From Roseiarcus sp963813555 (GTDB lineage Bacteria; Pseudomonadota; Alphaproteobacteria; Rhizobiales; Beijerinckiaceae): 64,000 bases of DNA. A program made the position numbers and the translations under genes. The stretch spans positions 62,001-126,000 of the forward strand of contig CAWEZX010000011.1 in NCBI GenBank assembly GCA_963813555.1, given 5' to 3'. Below, piece by piece: positions 16,417 to 25,829 of this stretch. Each line of letters begins with the position of its first letter. Position 1 is the stretch's first letter. The notes below the pieces were generated by a model. That model saw only the letters and a program-made list of their open reading frames with translations, had not been told where the DNA came from and made no database searches.

Positions 16417-18111
16417 GTGAAGGCGGCTTACGCCTGGATGACTGGGAGGCTTGGGCCATTGTATTGGCTGCTGCTCCGCCTCTGGATCGCAACTGCCCCA
16501 CTCGGGGTCGCGTTTGCGACGTTCAGCGGCTCCGATCCCATGCGCCGAGAAGCGATCTCCCCCTGGCTGGCCAGCATTCCGGACACGGTCGCGACGATCT
16601 CTCCTGGCCTCTCCAGTTTGGGCGCGGCGCTGCTGATCTGCGGCCTGGCCACCCGGTTCACTTCACTATTTCTGCTGGCGATGATTTCGGTCAGCCACGT
16701 CGCCGCCGCCGCGGACAGCCGGTTGTACTGGGTCCTGCTTCTGGCCATTCTCGTATTGCGCGGAGCCGGACCGCTCTCGCTCGACAAATTGTTGGACCAA
16801 ACTCTGGCCGCACTCGACAAAGGAATGAAGAAGCCAGACGCAAACCTCCCGCATGTCGTAATTGTCGGCGGCGGCTTCGGCGGCATCGCAGCGGCGCGGG
16901 CGCTGAATGGAGCGCCGTGCCGGGTTACCCTGGTCGACCGACGCAACTACCATCTGTTCCAGCCGCTGCTTTACCAAGTGGCGACCGCGGGCCTATCCCC
17001 GGCCGATATCGCGACGCCGATCCGCAGCATGTTCCGCAGCCAATCGAATGTCGCGGTCATGCTGGCCGAGGTGAAAGGCCTCGAGGCAAGTACCCGGGAA
17101 TTGGTGCTGGACCCCGGTCGCCTCCATTATGATTACCTGGTGCTGGCGACTGGGTCGCAACACAGCTATTTCGGCAAGAACGAATGGGCGAGGGTGGCGC
17201 CGGGGCTCAAGCGAATTGAGGACGCGACCGACATCCGGGGGCGTCTGCTCATCGCATTCGAGAGGGCAGAGCAGGCTGCCGATCCAGCCGAGCAGACCGC
17301 ATGGCTCACCTTCGTCGTGGTTGGGGGAGGCCCGACCGGCGTGGAGCTCGCGGGCGCGATTGCCGAACTGGCGCTGCATGGTCTCGTCCGCGAGTTCCGC
17401 TCGATCGACCCGGCCGACGCGAAGGTGATCCTGATTCAATCGGCGCCCCGCCTTCTCCCGGCGTTCCCTGAATCGCTGTCGGCCGACGCGGAGGAGGCCC
17501 TGCGCCGGCTCGGGGTGAACGTCCGCGTATCGGCCAGAGTCGATGAGGTGGACGAGGCCGGCGTCGTGATCGCGGGCGATCGGATCGCGGCGAAAACCGT
17601 GCTCTGGGCGGCAGGAGTGGTCGCATCTCCCGCCGGACGTTGGCTGGGCGTCCCAACCGACAACGCTGGACGCGTCGTGGTCGAATCCGATCTGGCGGTT
17701 CCCGGTCGTGAGGGCGTCTTCGCGATCGGCGACACCGCCGCCTCGCAAGGCTGGAAGGGCAAGGCCGTCCCGGGACTCGCGCCTGCCGCCAAACAGGGCG
17801 GAGACTATGTTGCGAAGGTCATCCGCGCCCGTCTGGCGGGTCGGCCTGTGCCGAAGCCGTTCGGTTACCGCCATGCTGGCAGCCTGGCGACCATCGGCCG
17901 ACAGGCGGCAGTTGCGGAGTTCGGTCCCCTGCGTTTCCATGGCGCCCTGGCCTGGTGGATCTGGGGAGGCGCCCATATCCTGTTCCTGGCCGGCGGCCGG
18001 AACCGGGCGACCGTTGTGGTGGAATGGGTCTGGGCCTATTTCACCTATCGCCGCGGCATACGGCTGATCACCGATCCGCAATCAACGAGCAACGCCGACG
18101 CACGGCGATAA
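16417..18111 (+). CDS. DoxX-like domain fused to type II NADH:quinone oxidoreductase
   Basis: Residues ~1-130 form a four-helix DoxX-like membrane domain (LYWLLLRLWIATAPLGVAFA to GAGPLSLDKLLDQTL). From residue ~145 comes an NDH-2 flavoprotein: FAD loop VVIVGGGFGGIAAARAL, NRRNYH-like VDRRNYHLFQPLLYQVAT, NAD loop VVVGGGPTGVELAGAIAEL, and second FAD contact GVFAIGDTAA. NDH-2 passes electrons from NADH to quinone without proton pumping. The fusion would anchor the flavoprotein to the membrane. GTG 16417 is the first start in frame, but the true start may lie in the DoxX gene upstream. The stop is adjacent to the IS1380 end. Confidence 0.85.
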   Translation: MKAAYAWMTGRLGPLYWLLLRLWIATAPLGVAFATFSGSDPMRREAISPWLASIPDTVATISPGLSSLGAALLICGLATRFTSLFLLAMISVSHVAAAADSRLYWVLLLAILVLRGAGPLSLDKLLDQTLAALDKGMKKPDANLPHVVIVGGGFGGIAAARALNGAPCRVTLVDRRNYHLFQPLLYQVATAGLSPADIATPIRSMFRSQSNVAVMLAEVKGLEASTRELVLDPGRLHYDYLVLATGSQHSYFGKNEWARVAPGLKRIEDATDIRGRLLIAFERAEQAADPAEQTAWLTFVVVGGGPTGVELAGAIAELALHGLVREFRSIDPADAKVILIQSAPRLLPAFPESLSADAEEALRRLGVNVRVSARVDEVDEAGVVIAGDRIAAKTVLWAAGVVASPAGRWLGVPTDNAGRVVVESDLAVPGREGVFAIGDTAASQGWKGKAVPGLAPAAKQGGDYVAKVIRARLAGRPVPKPFGYRHAGSLATIGRQAAVAEFGPLRFHGALAWWIWGGAHILFLAGGRNRATVVVEWVWAYFTYRRGIRLITDPQSTSNADARR

Positions 18112-18112
18112 C

Positions 18113-19788
18113 TAGCCCGCATTTCTCACGCGGGCAGACCATTTTCCGGTTGTTCTGGCTCGATTTGAAGGTCGGACTGATGTGGGCGTGACGGTGGGTG
18201 GCGCGGGCGCGCGGCGACTTTCGCGATGGCGGATGTGTCTCCGGTGGGCCGATGGGTTTTTGCCGCGCATTTTTGCGCCGCGGCGGCGCGCGTCAGGCTG
18301 GCCAGGCGCGCGCCGCGGCGCGCCTTGCCGCGGCGAGGCGCCACTCCTGGGCGTTTGGGCAGGCTGAAGCGAAGGCGATCCTGACGCGCCGGGCGCTGAT
18401 TTTGACGAGCGCGCCAAGCTTCAGCAGTTTCAGGCGGATCGTGCCGCAGGTCGCGCTGGCGAACGGCGTGTGGGCCAGGCCGATGCGGCGCATCGCGCAC
18501 AAGAGCGCATAGGCCATCGAGGCGAACCACAGCCGAAGCTGATTGGCGCGCATGGTGGCTGTCGAGGTGCGGTCGGCGAAGAGATCGCCCTGGCGCTCCT
18601 TGATCCGGTTCTCCATCTCGCCGCGCGCGCAATAGAGCCTTTCGTCAAGCGGCCTGGCGCGCCAGGCGTCGGCCTTCAGCGAGGTCACGAGAAAGCGCGG
18701 ATTGGCCTCGCCCTGCGTCCATTCGGCCTTGCCGACCACCCGGCGCCGGCGCGACCAGCTGTCCTTCGTCGACCATTCGAAGTCGCGAAACGCCCGCGCC
18801 GGCCGGCCCTCGTTCGCCTGCGACATCGCCCGCGCCTCGCTCAAGGCGTCGGCGATGCGCGCCTCCAGCCGCGCGTTGCGCGCCAGGCCGAACACGTAGT
18901 CGACCGCGTTGGCCTCGCACCAGGCCATCAGGCCGTCGCGGGCGAAGCCGGAGTCGGCGCGCAGCACGATCCTCACCCGCGGCCAGCGCGCCCGGATCTG
19001 CTCGATGATGCGCGCCATCTCTTCCTGCGCCCCGGCGCTGCCGTCGATGTTCGAGCGCCGCAGCTTGGCGGCCAGAAGATGGCGGCCGCAGAAAACATAA
19101 AGCGGCAGGTGGCAATAGCAGGCGTAATCGCCGTGAAAGAACCGCCCCTCCTGATCGCCGTGCAGCGGATCGTCGGTCGCATCCAGGTCGAGCACGATCT
19201 GACGCGGCGCCTTGGCGTGCGCGTCGAGAAACAGATCGACCAACAGCCGCTCGATCGCCGCTTCGTCGTGGCTGATCTTGTGATAGCGCGCGGCCTCTTG
19301 CCCGCGCCCGGCGCATGCTCCAGCCGGTTCAATGTGCTCTTGCCCGCCAGGGGCGAGGGCTCATCCCCGGCGCGCTCGAGCTTGCCCAGAAGCACGCCCA
19401 GGACAGGATCGCGGCGCAAATCGTCGTGGTCGTTGAGGTCCTCATAGCCGAGCGCCAGGCCGAACACGCGCTGCCCAATCAGAGCCTTCAGCGGGTGGAC
19501 GGTGAAAAGCCGGCTGCGACGGTCGGCAAAGCACGCGGCGAACCGTTCGGTCAGCCCGACCGCGTTGTCCGCCTCGCCAAGCAACAAAGCCCCCGCGTCC
19601 GAGGAGACCAGACCGCCGTCGAAATCCGCCACCACACGCCGCCCGCCGGCGCTTCCAAACTCCATCTCTGTCGGGCTACACCGCCTCGGCATCGGGACCC
19701 CCTTCGAATCGGCATAACTCGTTGATCACAAAACAAGTTTAGCTGATTCTGGGCCCCGATGCGCCTGCTACTGTGAGAATGCGGGCTA
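18113..19788 (-). mobile_element. IS1380-family element
   Basis: The terminal inverted repeats are TAGCCCGCATTTCTCAC at 18113 and GTGAGAATGCGGGCTA ending at 19788, differing by one T. The single transposase gene reads right to left. The left end begins one base after the NDH-2 stop codon, so that gene may have lost its original 3' end or terminator. Confidence 0.85.
18293..19692 (-). pseudogene. IS1380 transposase, frameshifted
   Basis: The start is ATG 19692. The N-terminal third (VSSDAGALLLGEADNAVGL, LKALIGQRVFGLALGYEDLN) is in one frame, and the catalytic core (QIVLDLDATDDPLHGDQEG, IVLRADSGFARDGLMAWCE) is in another from about 19310. The C-terminal RLWFASMAYALLCAMRRIGL is intact. A single-base change near ERLEHAPGAGK splits it. 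The DDE Asp residues are all present, so a restored frame would give a complete enzyme. Confidence 0.85.
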
Positions 19789-19904
19789 GGCGGCACGACT
19801 TCGGCGCCAGACGCGGCGGCCACAGCAACAGTGATCAGGAATCCTTCAAGCTCGTTCCGAGCGAGTTCATTGCAGATGACGAGACGGTCGTACCCTCGGC
19901 TATT

Positions 19905-20252
19905 TTACGGGGACGCACCGGACACTGGAAGTAGTGGATTAATCCTCGAAGACACAGCCTCGACGATCTGCGCGAACTGAGCCAGTTGCGCCTTCGAAAG
20001 GCGAGGCTTCGGACCTTCGGTCCAGTTGTCAATCAGACCCTCCGGGCCCAAGGCGTTGAAGCGATGGACCCAGTCGCGCAGCGTCTGACGGTCCATGCCG
20101 CCGATCTTCGCCGCCGAGCCTCGGTCCATGCCGTCCCGGACCGCAGCAAGCGACAGAAGCCGTCGGCTCTGGTTGACGTCCTTCGATCGACGGGCGAGCC
20201 TCCGAAGTTCCTCGGCCGAATAATCCTCTCGCAATCTCACCGCTGAAAGCAT
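19905..20252 (-). pseudogene. IS630-family transposase, N-terminal fragment
   Basis: This covers the helix-turn-helix region only: SAEELRRLARRSKDVNQSRR, AAKIGGMDRQTLRDWVHRFN and GPKPRLSKAQLAQFAQIVEA. Homology ends near 19955, so the catalytic domain is missing. It is not the same IS630 type as at 4767, 32823 or 55164. Confidence 0.75.
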
Positions 20253-20348
20253 GGCGCGAATCCTCCACGCCGCCTTGAATCAGCATCCCCGCGATTCGGG
20301 AATCCCCCTATGAGTCAGCCAGCGGAGCCTTTGGTATAACACGTTGGT

Positions 20349-21092
20349 TCACACGACCGAGCACAGAGACCCGATTTCATTGTCGACGAACACTGCTACT
20401 TGGTCACCGCGGCGCAGAGGATAGAGTCCGAGCGGCGTTCCCGTAAGAACGACTTCTCCTGGCGAGAGATCGGCTCGCATGTTCGCAAGGTGTTGCTGAA
20501 GCCATTGGAGCGAGGACTCCATGCCGCCGGACATTGGCCATAGCTCGCCCGATGCAACGACGCGGCCATTGATCTGGACAGACAAAGCGCCTTTTCGCTC
20601 GATGTACAACCTCGATGAGAGCCAATCGTCGTGTGGCAGCACGATGCCTCCATTGAGGCCATTGTTCGCTACGAGTTCCGGTAGTGTCTTTCGGGCTCCC
20701 CTGAAAACGAAATGATGCAGTTCGATGACCGGGAAGGCCGCCGCGATCGTGCGATCAGGCCCGATGCGCACGGCCATTTCCCCTTCGATCGCCAAGTGTG
20801 CGAAGTCGTCGAAACTCAAAGCCTCGCCGTGCCGGCGGACCTCACTCTCGAAGAGGCATCCTCGGATCGGCCCTTGCATCCCGAACTGTTGCGTGGTGCC
20901 TGGCCCCGTGCAGCCAACCTTGTAGCCGATCAGACGATCTCCGGACGCAATCCGAAGCTTGGCAACGGCGTCCTGGAGCTCATAAGCAGCAGCGAGGGAC
21001 AGGTCGAAATCCGGGTCGGCGAAGCACGTTCCGGGTTGCCGCCCGCGGTAGTCGCGCCATTGGCGATCAGCCAACTCCGCCAACGAGTTCAC
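20349..21092 (-). CDS. 2-keto-4-pentenoate hydratase
   Basis: This 247-residue protein of the MhpD branch of the fumarylacetoacetate-hydrolase superfamily adds water to 2-hydroxypenta-2,4-dienoate in meta-cleavage pathways. Visible blocks are GDRLIGYKVGCTGPGTTQQF, IEGEMAVRIGPD (acidic metal ligands), LPELVANNGLNGGIVL and SPGEVVLTGTPLGLYPLRRG. The gene is intact. It is the last gene of a leftward operon (GST, SDR, GST, hydratase) and overlaps the preceding GST gene in the genome. That context points to aromatic-compound degradation. Confidence 0.88.
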   Translation of the reverse strand: MNSLAELADRQWRDYRGRQPGTCFADPDFDLSLAAAYELQDAVAKLRIASGDRLIGYKVGCTGPGTTQQFGMQGPIRGCLFESEVRRHGEALSFDDFAHLAIEGEMAVRIGPDRTIAAAFPVIELHHFVFRGARKTLPELVANNGLNGGIVLPHDDWLSSRLYIERKGALSVQINGRVVASGELWPMSGGMESSLQWLQQHLANMRADLSPGEVVLTGTPLGLYPLRRGDQVAVFVDNEIGSLCSVV

Positions 21093-21110
21093 GACGGCGG
21101 ACCTTTCTTG

Positions 21111-21816
21111 TCAGCTCTTGGCGACACTGGCCGCGGTCTGGCCGAACAGGAGCTTCTTGCCCTCTTCGGTCACTGCGGGCTGCGCGGAAAACGGCTCTGC
21201 CTTTGCGTAGGCTCGTTTCGTTCCCGGACGCGCTGCGATGGCGTCGAACCAGCGACGGAGATTCACGAAGTCGTCCAGGTTCTGCTGCTGTCGTTTCCAG
21301 GGGACGATCCACGGATACGCCGCCATGTCTGCGATCGTGTAGGCGTCGCCAACCAGGAAACGGACGGTCCGCGAGACGGCGATCGATGACCCCGTAGAGC
21401 CGATTGGTCTCGTTAACGTATCGGTTGATTGCATAGGGGATTTTCTCCGGCGCATAGACGCCGAAGTGATGGTTCTGACCGGCCATGGGGCCTAGGCCGC
21501 CCATCTGCCAGAACAGCCACTCCGTCGTGGTCTTCCGGCCGCGCATGTCGGTAGGAAGGAACAGACCAGTCTTTTCGGCGAGATAAAGAAGGATCGCGCC
21601 GGACTCAAACACAGTCACTGGCTCGCCATGATCGACGGGATCATGGTCGATGATAGCAGGCATTCGGTTATTGGGAGAAAACGCCAGGAACTTGGGATTG
21701 AATTGATCGCCAGCGCTGATGTTGACCGGCTTAATCGTGTAGTCGAGGCCCGCTTCCTCGAGAAAGAGGGTGATCTTGTGGCCGTTCGGCGTAGGCCAGT
21801 AATAGAGGTCAATCAT
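21111..21816 (-). pseudogene. Glutathione S-transferase (YfcG-like), frameshifted
   Basis: The thioredoxin-fold half is clear: MIDLYYWPTPNGHKITLFLE, PNNRMPAIIDHD, FESGAILLYLAEKTGLFLP and QMGGLGPMAGQNHHF. These are the hallmarks of nu-class GSTs and disulfide reductases. The C-terminal half (RFLVGDAYTIADMAAYPWIV) is in another frame after LADR (about 21390). ATG 21816 is preferred because it matches the family start. Without the frameshift it would be a normal ~230-residue protein. Confidence 0.8.
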
Positions 21817-21857
21817 CGCGCCATCCGTAATCAGCGTTGCGGGGTTCGGCTCCCCGT

Positions 21858-22665
21858 TCAAAGGGCCGAGTGATCCTTCACGGCTTCTTCAAGAGCCGGT
21901 TTCATGGAGAGCATCCGCTCGTCGATCGCCGCGGGATTGTCGCGATTGAGCGCAATCATCTGGGCGCGGGTCTCGCCGCCTCGGATGACCTCGAACGCAT
22001 CGGCCTCAATGCCCTCGATCGTGGCGTCCGCAACCGCCGAGGCGGGCTCGCGCCCGAACCCGAGCTCCGGTCCTGCTCGGTTCGTTTTCATCATCGGCGT
22101 GTCGGTCCCGCCTGGATAGACCGTCAAGACATGAATGCCTTCGCCCTTCAGTTCACGGCGCAAGGCTTCTCCAAACCGGGCGAGACCCGCCTTGGCGGCA
22201 GCATATGTGGCGTAGAACGGCGCGCCGATCAGTGCAATGCCCGACGTGACATTCACCACCATGGCGCTGCCGCTCGCGCGGAGCGCGGGCAGAGCCGCAC
22301 GCGTGAGAAGAATAGGCGCCACAAGATCGACATTCAGCATCGCCTCGATCTCGCTCTGCGATGTGGCCTCGAGGCGACCGGCGCGAACCCCTCCGGCGTT
22401 GTTGATTAGGATGTCGAGGCCTCCGAGCGCGTCGAGTGCTCGCTTTAACGTGAGCGCCCGGCCCTCCTCCGTACCGACGTCCGCGACGATCCTGGCGACC
22501 GATCCGCCACCCTTGCGCAACTCGTCAACGGCGGCGGAGAGAACGGCCGGGCGCCGACCCGTGATCAGCGACCTTGGCGCGCTTGGCGAGGAGGGCCTGG
22601 GCTATCGCGAAGCCGATGCCGCTCGAACCACCGGTGATGAGGACGCGCTTTCCTTCAAGCTTCAT
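21858..22665 (-). pseudogene. Short-chain dehydrogenase/reductase, frameshifted
   Basis: The N-terminus MKLEGKRVLITGGSSGIGFA (TGxxxGIG cofactor loop) starts at 22665. A shift near 22555 moves the frame before VARIVADVGTEEGRAL. The rest is well preserved: LDILINNAGG, the catalytic Ser in VVNVTSGIALIGAP, YATYAAAKAG (YxxxK) and VYPGGTDTPM. It lies 13 bp after the upstream GST stop, so it is in the same operon. The likely role was oxidation or reduction of a pathway alcohol or ketone. Confidence 0.82.
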
Positions 22666-22678
22666 AACCCTGTGCTCC

Positions 22679-23383
22679 TTATGCCGCTGGCGGATAGTTC
22701 GAGGGAAAGAGCGCGCGTTTCGTCTCTTCGTCGCTGACTTTTTTGAACTCATGATCCTTGCCGACGGCGCGCGCCCGCTCGACGGCCGGCCGAGCATCGA
22801 CGGTCTCGAAAAGACGCTTCAGATGAGGGTAGGGAGCGAGCGGATCATCGGCGCCCTTGCGCACGCGGGACGCGCGATCGAGCCAACCCCAAGCCGACAT
22901 ATCGGCAATCGTATAGCCGTCGCCGACGATGAAGTTCCGCCCTTTCAGGTGGTCGTTCAGCACTTGGTAATGCCGCTCGGCTTCCCGGCGGTATCGATTC
23001 ATGGCGTAATCGAGGCCCTCGGGTGCGGCGAACTGGAAATGTACGGACTGGCCGGAGAACGGGCCGAGGCCCGAGCCGATAAACAGCAGCCAGGACAGCA
23101 GTTCCGCCCGGTCCTCGGGCTTGCCAAGGAACTTGCCGGTCTTCTCGGCGAGATAGAGCAGAATGGCGGTGGAATCGAAGACGCGCGCTTCTTTGCCGCC
23201 GGGCCCGTCCGTATCAACGATCGCCGGCACCTTGCCGTTCGGGTTGATCGCCCGGAACGCGGGCGTGTGCTGCTCGCCCTTGCTCGTGTCGACCGGGATG
23301 ACCTCGTAGGGGAGGCCCGCCTCTTCAAGGAAGAGCGCGACCTTGGCGGGGTTCGGCGTCGGGTGGAAATAGAAACGGATCAT
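22679..23383 (-). CDS. Glutathione S-transferase (YfcG/nu-class-like)
   Basis: This is an intact GST of 234 residues from ATG 23383, chosen because AAGGA lies just upstream and the family starts with MIRFYFHPTPNPAKVALFLE. The thioredoxin-like domain has NPNGKVPAIVDTDG (cis-Pro) and FDSTAILLYLAEKTGKFL. The all-helical domain has LGPFSGQSVHFQF and IVGDGYTIADMSAWGWL. It is the first gene of the leftward operon and divergent from the TetR gene at 23715. In aromatic pathways such proteins can isomerise or detoxify intermediates; the exact reaction is not evident. Confidence 0.88.
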   Translation of the reverse strand: MIRFYFHPTPNPAKVALFLEEAGLPYEVIPVDTSKGEQHTPAFRAINPNGKVPAIVDTDGPGGKEARVFDSTAILLYLAEKTGKFLGKPEDRAELLSWLLFIGSGLGPFSGQSVHFQFAAPEGLDYAMNRYRREAERHYQVLNDHLKGRNFIVGDGYTIADMSAWGWLDRASRVRKGADDPLAPYPHLKRLFETVDARPAVERARAVGKDHEFKKVSDEETKRALFPSNYPPAA

Positions 23384-23630
23384 AGCGATTCCTTCGGACA
23401 GCGCCGCCGCCGACCAGCGCGGCGGGGGTTCGGCTAGGGACGATGCGAACGCAGCGCGATAAGGATGGTGTCGACTCCTGACGATTACGAGCGAGGTCGA
23501 CGGCAGACGGTGCGAGGTGCGCGAACTCGACTGTGAGGACGCCAAGCTGCTGTTTCAGCCCCATCCGGTTGATCCTTTCCGACCCCAAAGTCAGCGCGTG
23601 TCCGCGGAAGCTGCGGAGACAATCCGCGCG

Positions 23631-23658
23631 TTGCGTTTTAGTACGATTGTTCTATAAT
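23631..23658 (+). promoter_or_regulatory. Sigma-70-like promoter upstream of TetR gene
   Basis: TTGCGT at 23631-23636 and TATAAT at 23653-23658 are spaced by 16 bp and point towards the TetR gene starting at 23715. The region is the shared intergenic space with the leftward GST operon, so autoregulation is plausible. Confidence 0.55.
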
Positions 23659-23714
23659 GCGACACGGCGCTAACAATGGCAAGAGTGCCTCATTGGCGAA
23701 GCGCAGGTGTTGGG

Positions 23715-24318
23715 ATGGCGAGACCGAGGGAGTTCGACGAAGGCGCCGTATTGGATGCGGCGGTCCTGTGCTTTTGGAAACAGGGCTATGAGGCGACCTC
23801 GGTCAGGGACCTCGTGGAGCATACCGGCGTTACGGCGGCCAGCCTCTATAACGCGTTCGGCGATAAGCGCGCGCTCTACGAGAAGGCGTTGGATCACTAC
23901 GTCGAAGAAAGCATCGCCGAGAGAATTCGACGTTGCCAGTCCTTGCCGCCGCTCCGGGCGATAGAGGCGTTTTTTGAGGAGATCGTGAGACGCTCGCTCA
24001 ACGATCGTGACCGGAAAGGGTGCATGCTTGTCAACGCCGCGCTCGATGTGCGCGCCGCACGATCCCGCGTTTCGTAAGGTCGTCGCCGAAGTTCTCGTCG
24101 GCATCGAGGCGTTCTTTCACGCATGCATCAGAACTGGCCAGGCCGACGGCGCGATTACGCGGTCGCTGCCGGCTGAGACCTTGGCGCAGAATCTCCTTGG
24201 CGTGCTGATGGGCATTCGGGTTCTCGCGCGCGTGCGCCCAGAGCGGGCACTCCTCGAGGGCGTCGCCGCGCCGGCGCTAGCACGCCTTCGCGCTGAGCCT
24301 GGAGGAGACGAAACCTGA
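23715..24318 (+). pseudogene. TetR-family regulator, frameshifted
   Basis: The DNA-binding part (MARPREFDEGAVLDAAVLCF, SVRDLVEHTGVTAASLYNAF, GDKRALYEKALDHYVEE) is complete. After KGCMLVNAALDV (about 24050) the frame changes, and HDPAFRKVVAEVLVGIEAFF continues in +1 to a stop at 24318. A one-base indel in GTGCGCGCCGCACG explains this. It probably regulated the divergent GST/SDR/hydratase operon. Confidence 0.8.
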
Positions 24319-24393
24319 GGGAATACTTGTGATCCGGGAACATCACGGAGTGTGACCTCGATCTGCGCGGGTGCACGGCGTCAAGGAGCGCGC

Positions 24394-25314
24394 ATGATTA
24401 TCGAGGCTCTCGAACACATCGACGCGTTTCGCGCGCAGTGGCCTTTTGCCGCGCGCTACGCCCGGGTCAATGGCTGGCGGATGCATTACGTCGATGAGGG
24501 CGACGGCGATCCCATCCTGTTGCTGCACGGCAATCCGACCTGGGGCTTCCTCTACCGCCGCGTCATCCCGCCGCTGATCAGCGCGGGACACCGCGTCATC
24601 GTCCCCGACATGATCGGCTTCGGCCTGTCCGAGAAGCCGGCTCGGGAGCAGGCCCACAGCCTGGATGGGCACATCGCCAACCTCGCCGGCTTGTTCGCCA
24701 GCTGGATCTGCGCCGCCTAACGGTAGTGTGCCACGACTGGGGCGGCCCAACCGGCCTGGGCTTTGCGATGAGCAACCCGGAACGCGTGCGCGCGCTGGCG
24801 GTCATGAGCACCTGGGCGTGGCCGACGCCGCCGGCGGAATTCCATACCCGCCTGTTCCCATGGCGCACCATGCACGCGCCACTGGTCGGGCCTTATCTGA
24901 TGGGCCGGCACAATGTCCTGGCGCGCCGCGGGGTGTATCTGTCGGTCGTCGACCGCGAGCGGTTCCGGCGGGAGGCGCAGGCCGTCTACGAGGCCGTTCT
25001 GCCCGACAGTGAGACGCGTTTGCTGACCTGGGCTTGGCCGCGATGGATCCCGCTCGACGACAGCGCCCGCGCCCAGGCGCGGTTTACCTGGCTCGAAGCG
25101 GAGCTGGCAAAGTCCAAACTGCCGGCACTGATTATTTGGGGCCGCGAGGATGAAGTGTTCGACGCCGAGACCTTCGCCAAACGATTCAAACGCCTGCTGC
25201 CGCATGCCGAGGGGCCGCATATGGTGACCGGCCGTCACTTCCTGCAGGAGGATTCCGGCCCCGAGATCGCCTTGACTGATTGTCGACTTCCTCGACAGGC
25301 TGGGAGAGGCGTGA
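24394..25314 (+). pseudogene. Haloalkane-dehalogenase-like alpha/beta hydrolase, two frameshifts
   Basis: The oxyanion loop LLLHGNPTWGFLYRRVIPPL and the nucleophile elbow VVCHDWGGPTGLGFAMSNPE (Asp nucleophile) match haloalkane dehalogenase-type hydrolases. The acid/base half has IIWGREDEVFDAE and the final His in EGPHMVTGRHFLQED. One frameshift lies just before the elbow (LAGLF to RQLDLRRLTV, about 24695). A second lies near the C-terminus (PEIALTD to IVDFLDRLGEA, about 25280). The repaired gene would end TGATG, overlapping the next start. Confidence 0.82.
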
Positions 25315-25721
25315 TGGCCGACGTTGCAGTCGTCGCCAAGCCCGCCGCCGAGGGCACACGCCAGGCGCTGATGCTTACGGAAGATCGGCTCGGCCATTAT
25401 CCTGAATTCCGCGATTTCTTCGTGCGAACGTTCGATCTCGACCGGGTCGGGCTCTCCGAACCTGGCTTCGTTCGCGCGCCTTCAGGAACGGCTTATACCC
25501 TAGTGTTCGTGGGTCGGAGTGGCGAGCCGTTCCCGTCCGGGCTGGAAGTCTATGCAATCGTCGATGCGCTGGAGCCGCTGGACGATGAAGTGGTCGACAA
25601 GGATCTGTGGGCGATCCTCAGCTGGATGATTGGCGGGGTGGGCGCGCCGTGGACGGTGGAAGACCTTCACGCGACCGGCCGGCTCTATCGCATTCCTGTA
25701 ACGATGACCGGCGTGGATTGA
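25314..25721 (+). CDS. Unknown protein, 3' end supplied by IS3
   Basis: ATG 25314 overlaps the hydrolase stop. The product (MADVAVVAKPAAEGTRQALM, then YTLVFVGRSGEPFPSGLEVY) has no family I recognise and is soluble-looking. The last codon before TGA is GAT, and the stop lies in TTGAACTGGACCC, the sequence shared with the outer end of the other IS3 copy. The natural C-terminus may therefore have been replaced by the IS. Confidence 0.5.
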   Translation: MADVAVVAKPAAEGTRQALMLTEDRLGHYPEFRDFFVRTFDLDRVGLSEPGFVRAPSGTAYTLVFVGRSGEPFPSGLEVYAIVDALEPLDDEVVDKDLWAILSWMIGGVGAPWTVEDLHATGRLYRIPVTMTGVD

Positions 25722-25829
25722 ACTGGACCCGATTGGTGGGACCACGGGGGGTTGGATTTAAGGTGTAATCTCGCCTGCGCTTGTCCTTCAAGAATCAAGC
25801 CGCCTCTTGCTGCTTCTGTCTCTGCTGTG

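Noticed and set aside
16993..18081. 362-codon minus-strand frame
   Set aside because: It is antisense to NDH-2, with composition typical of a shadow frame.
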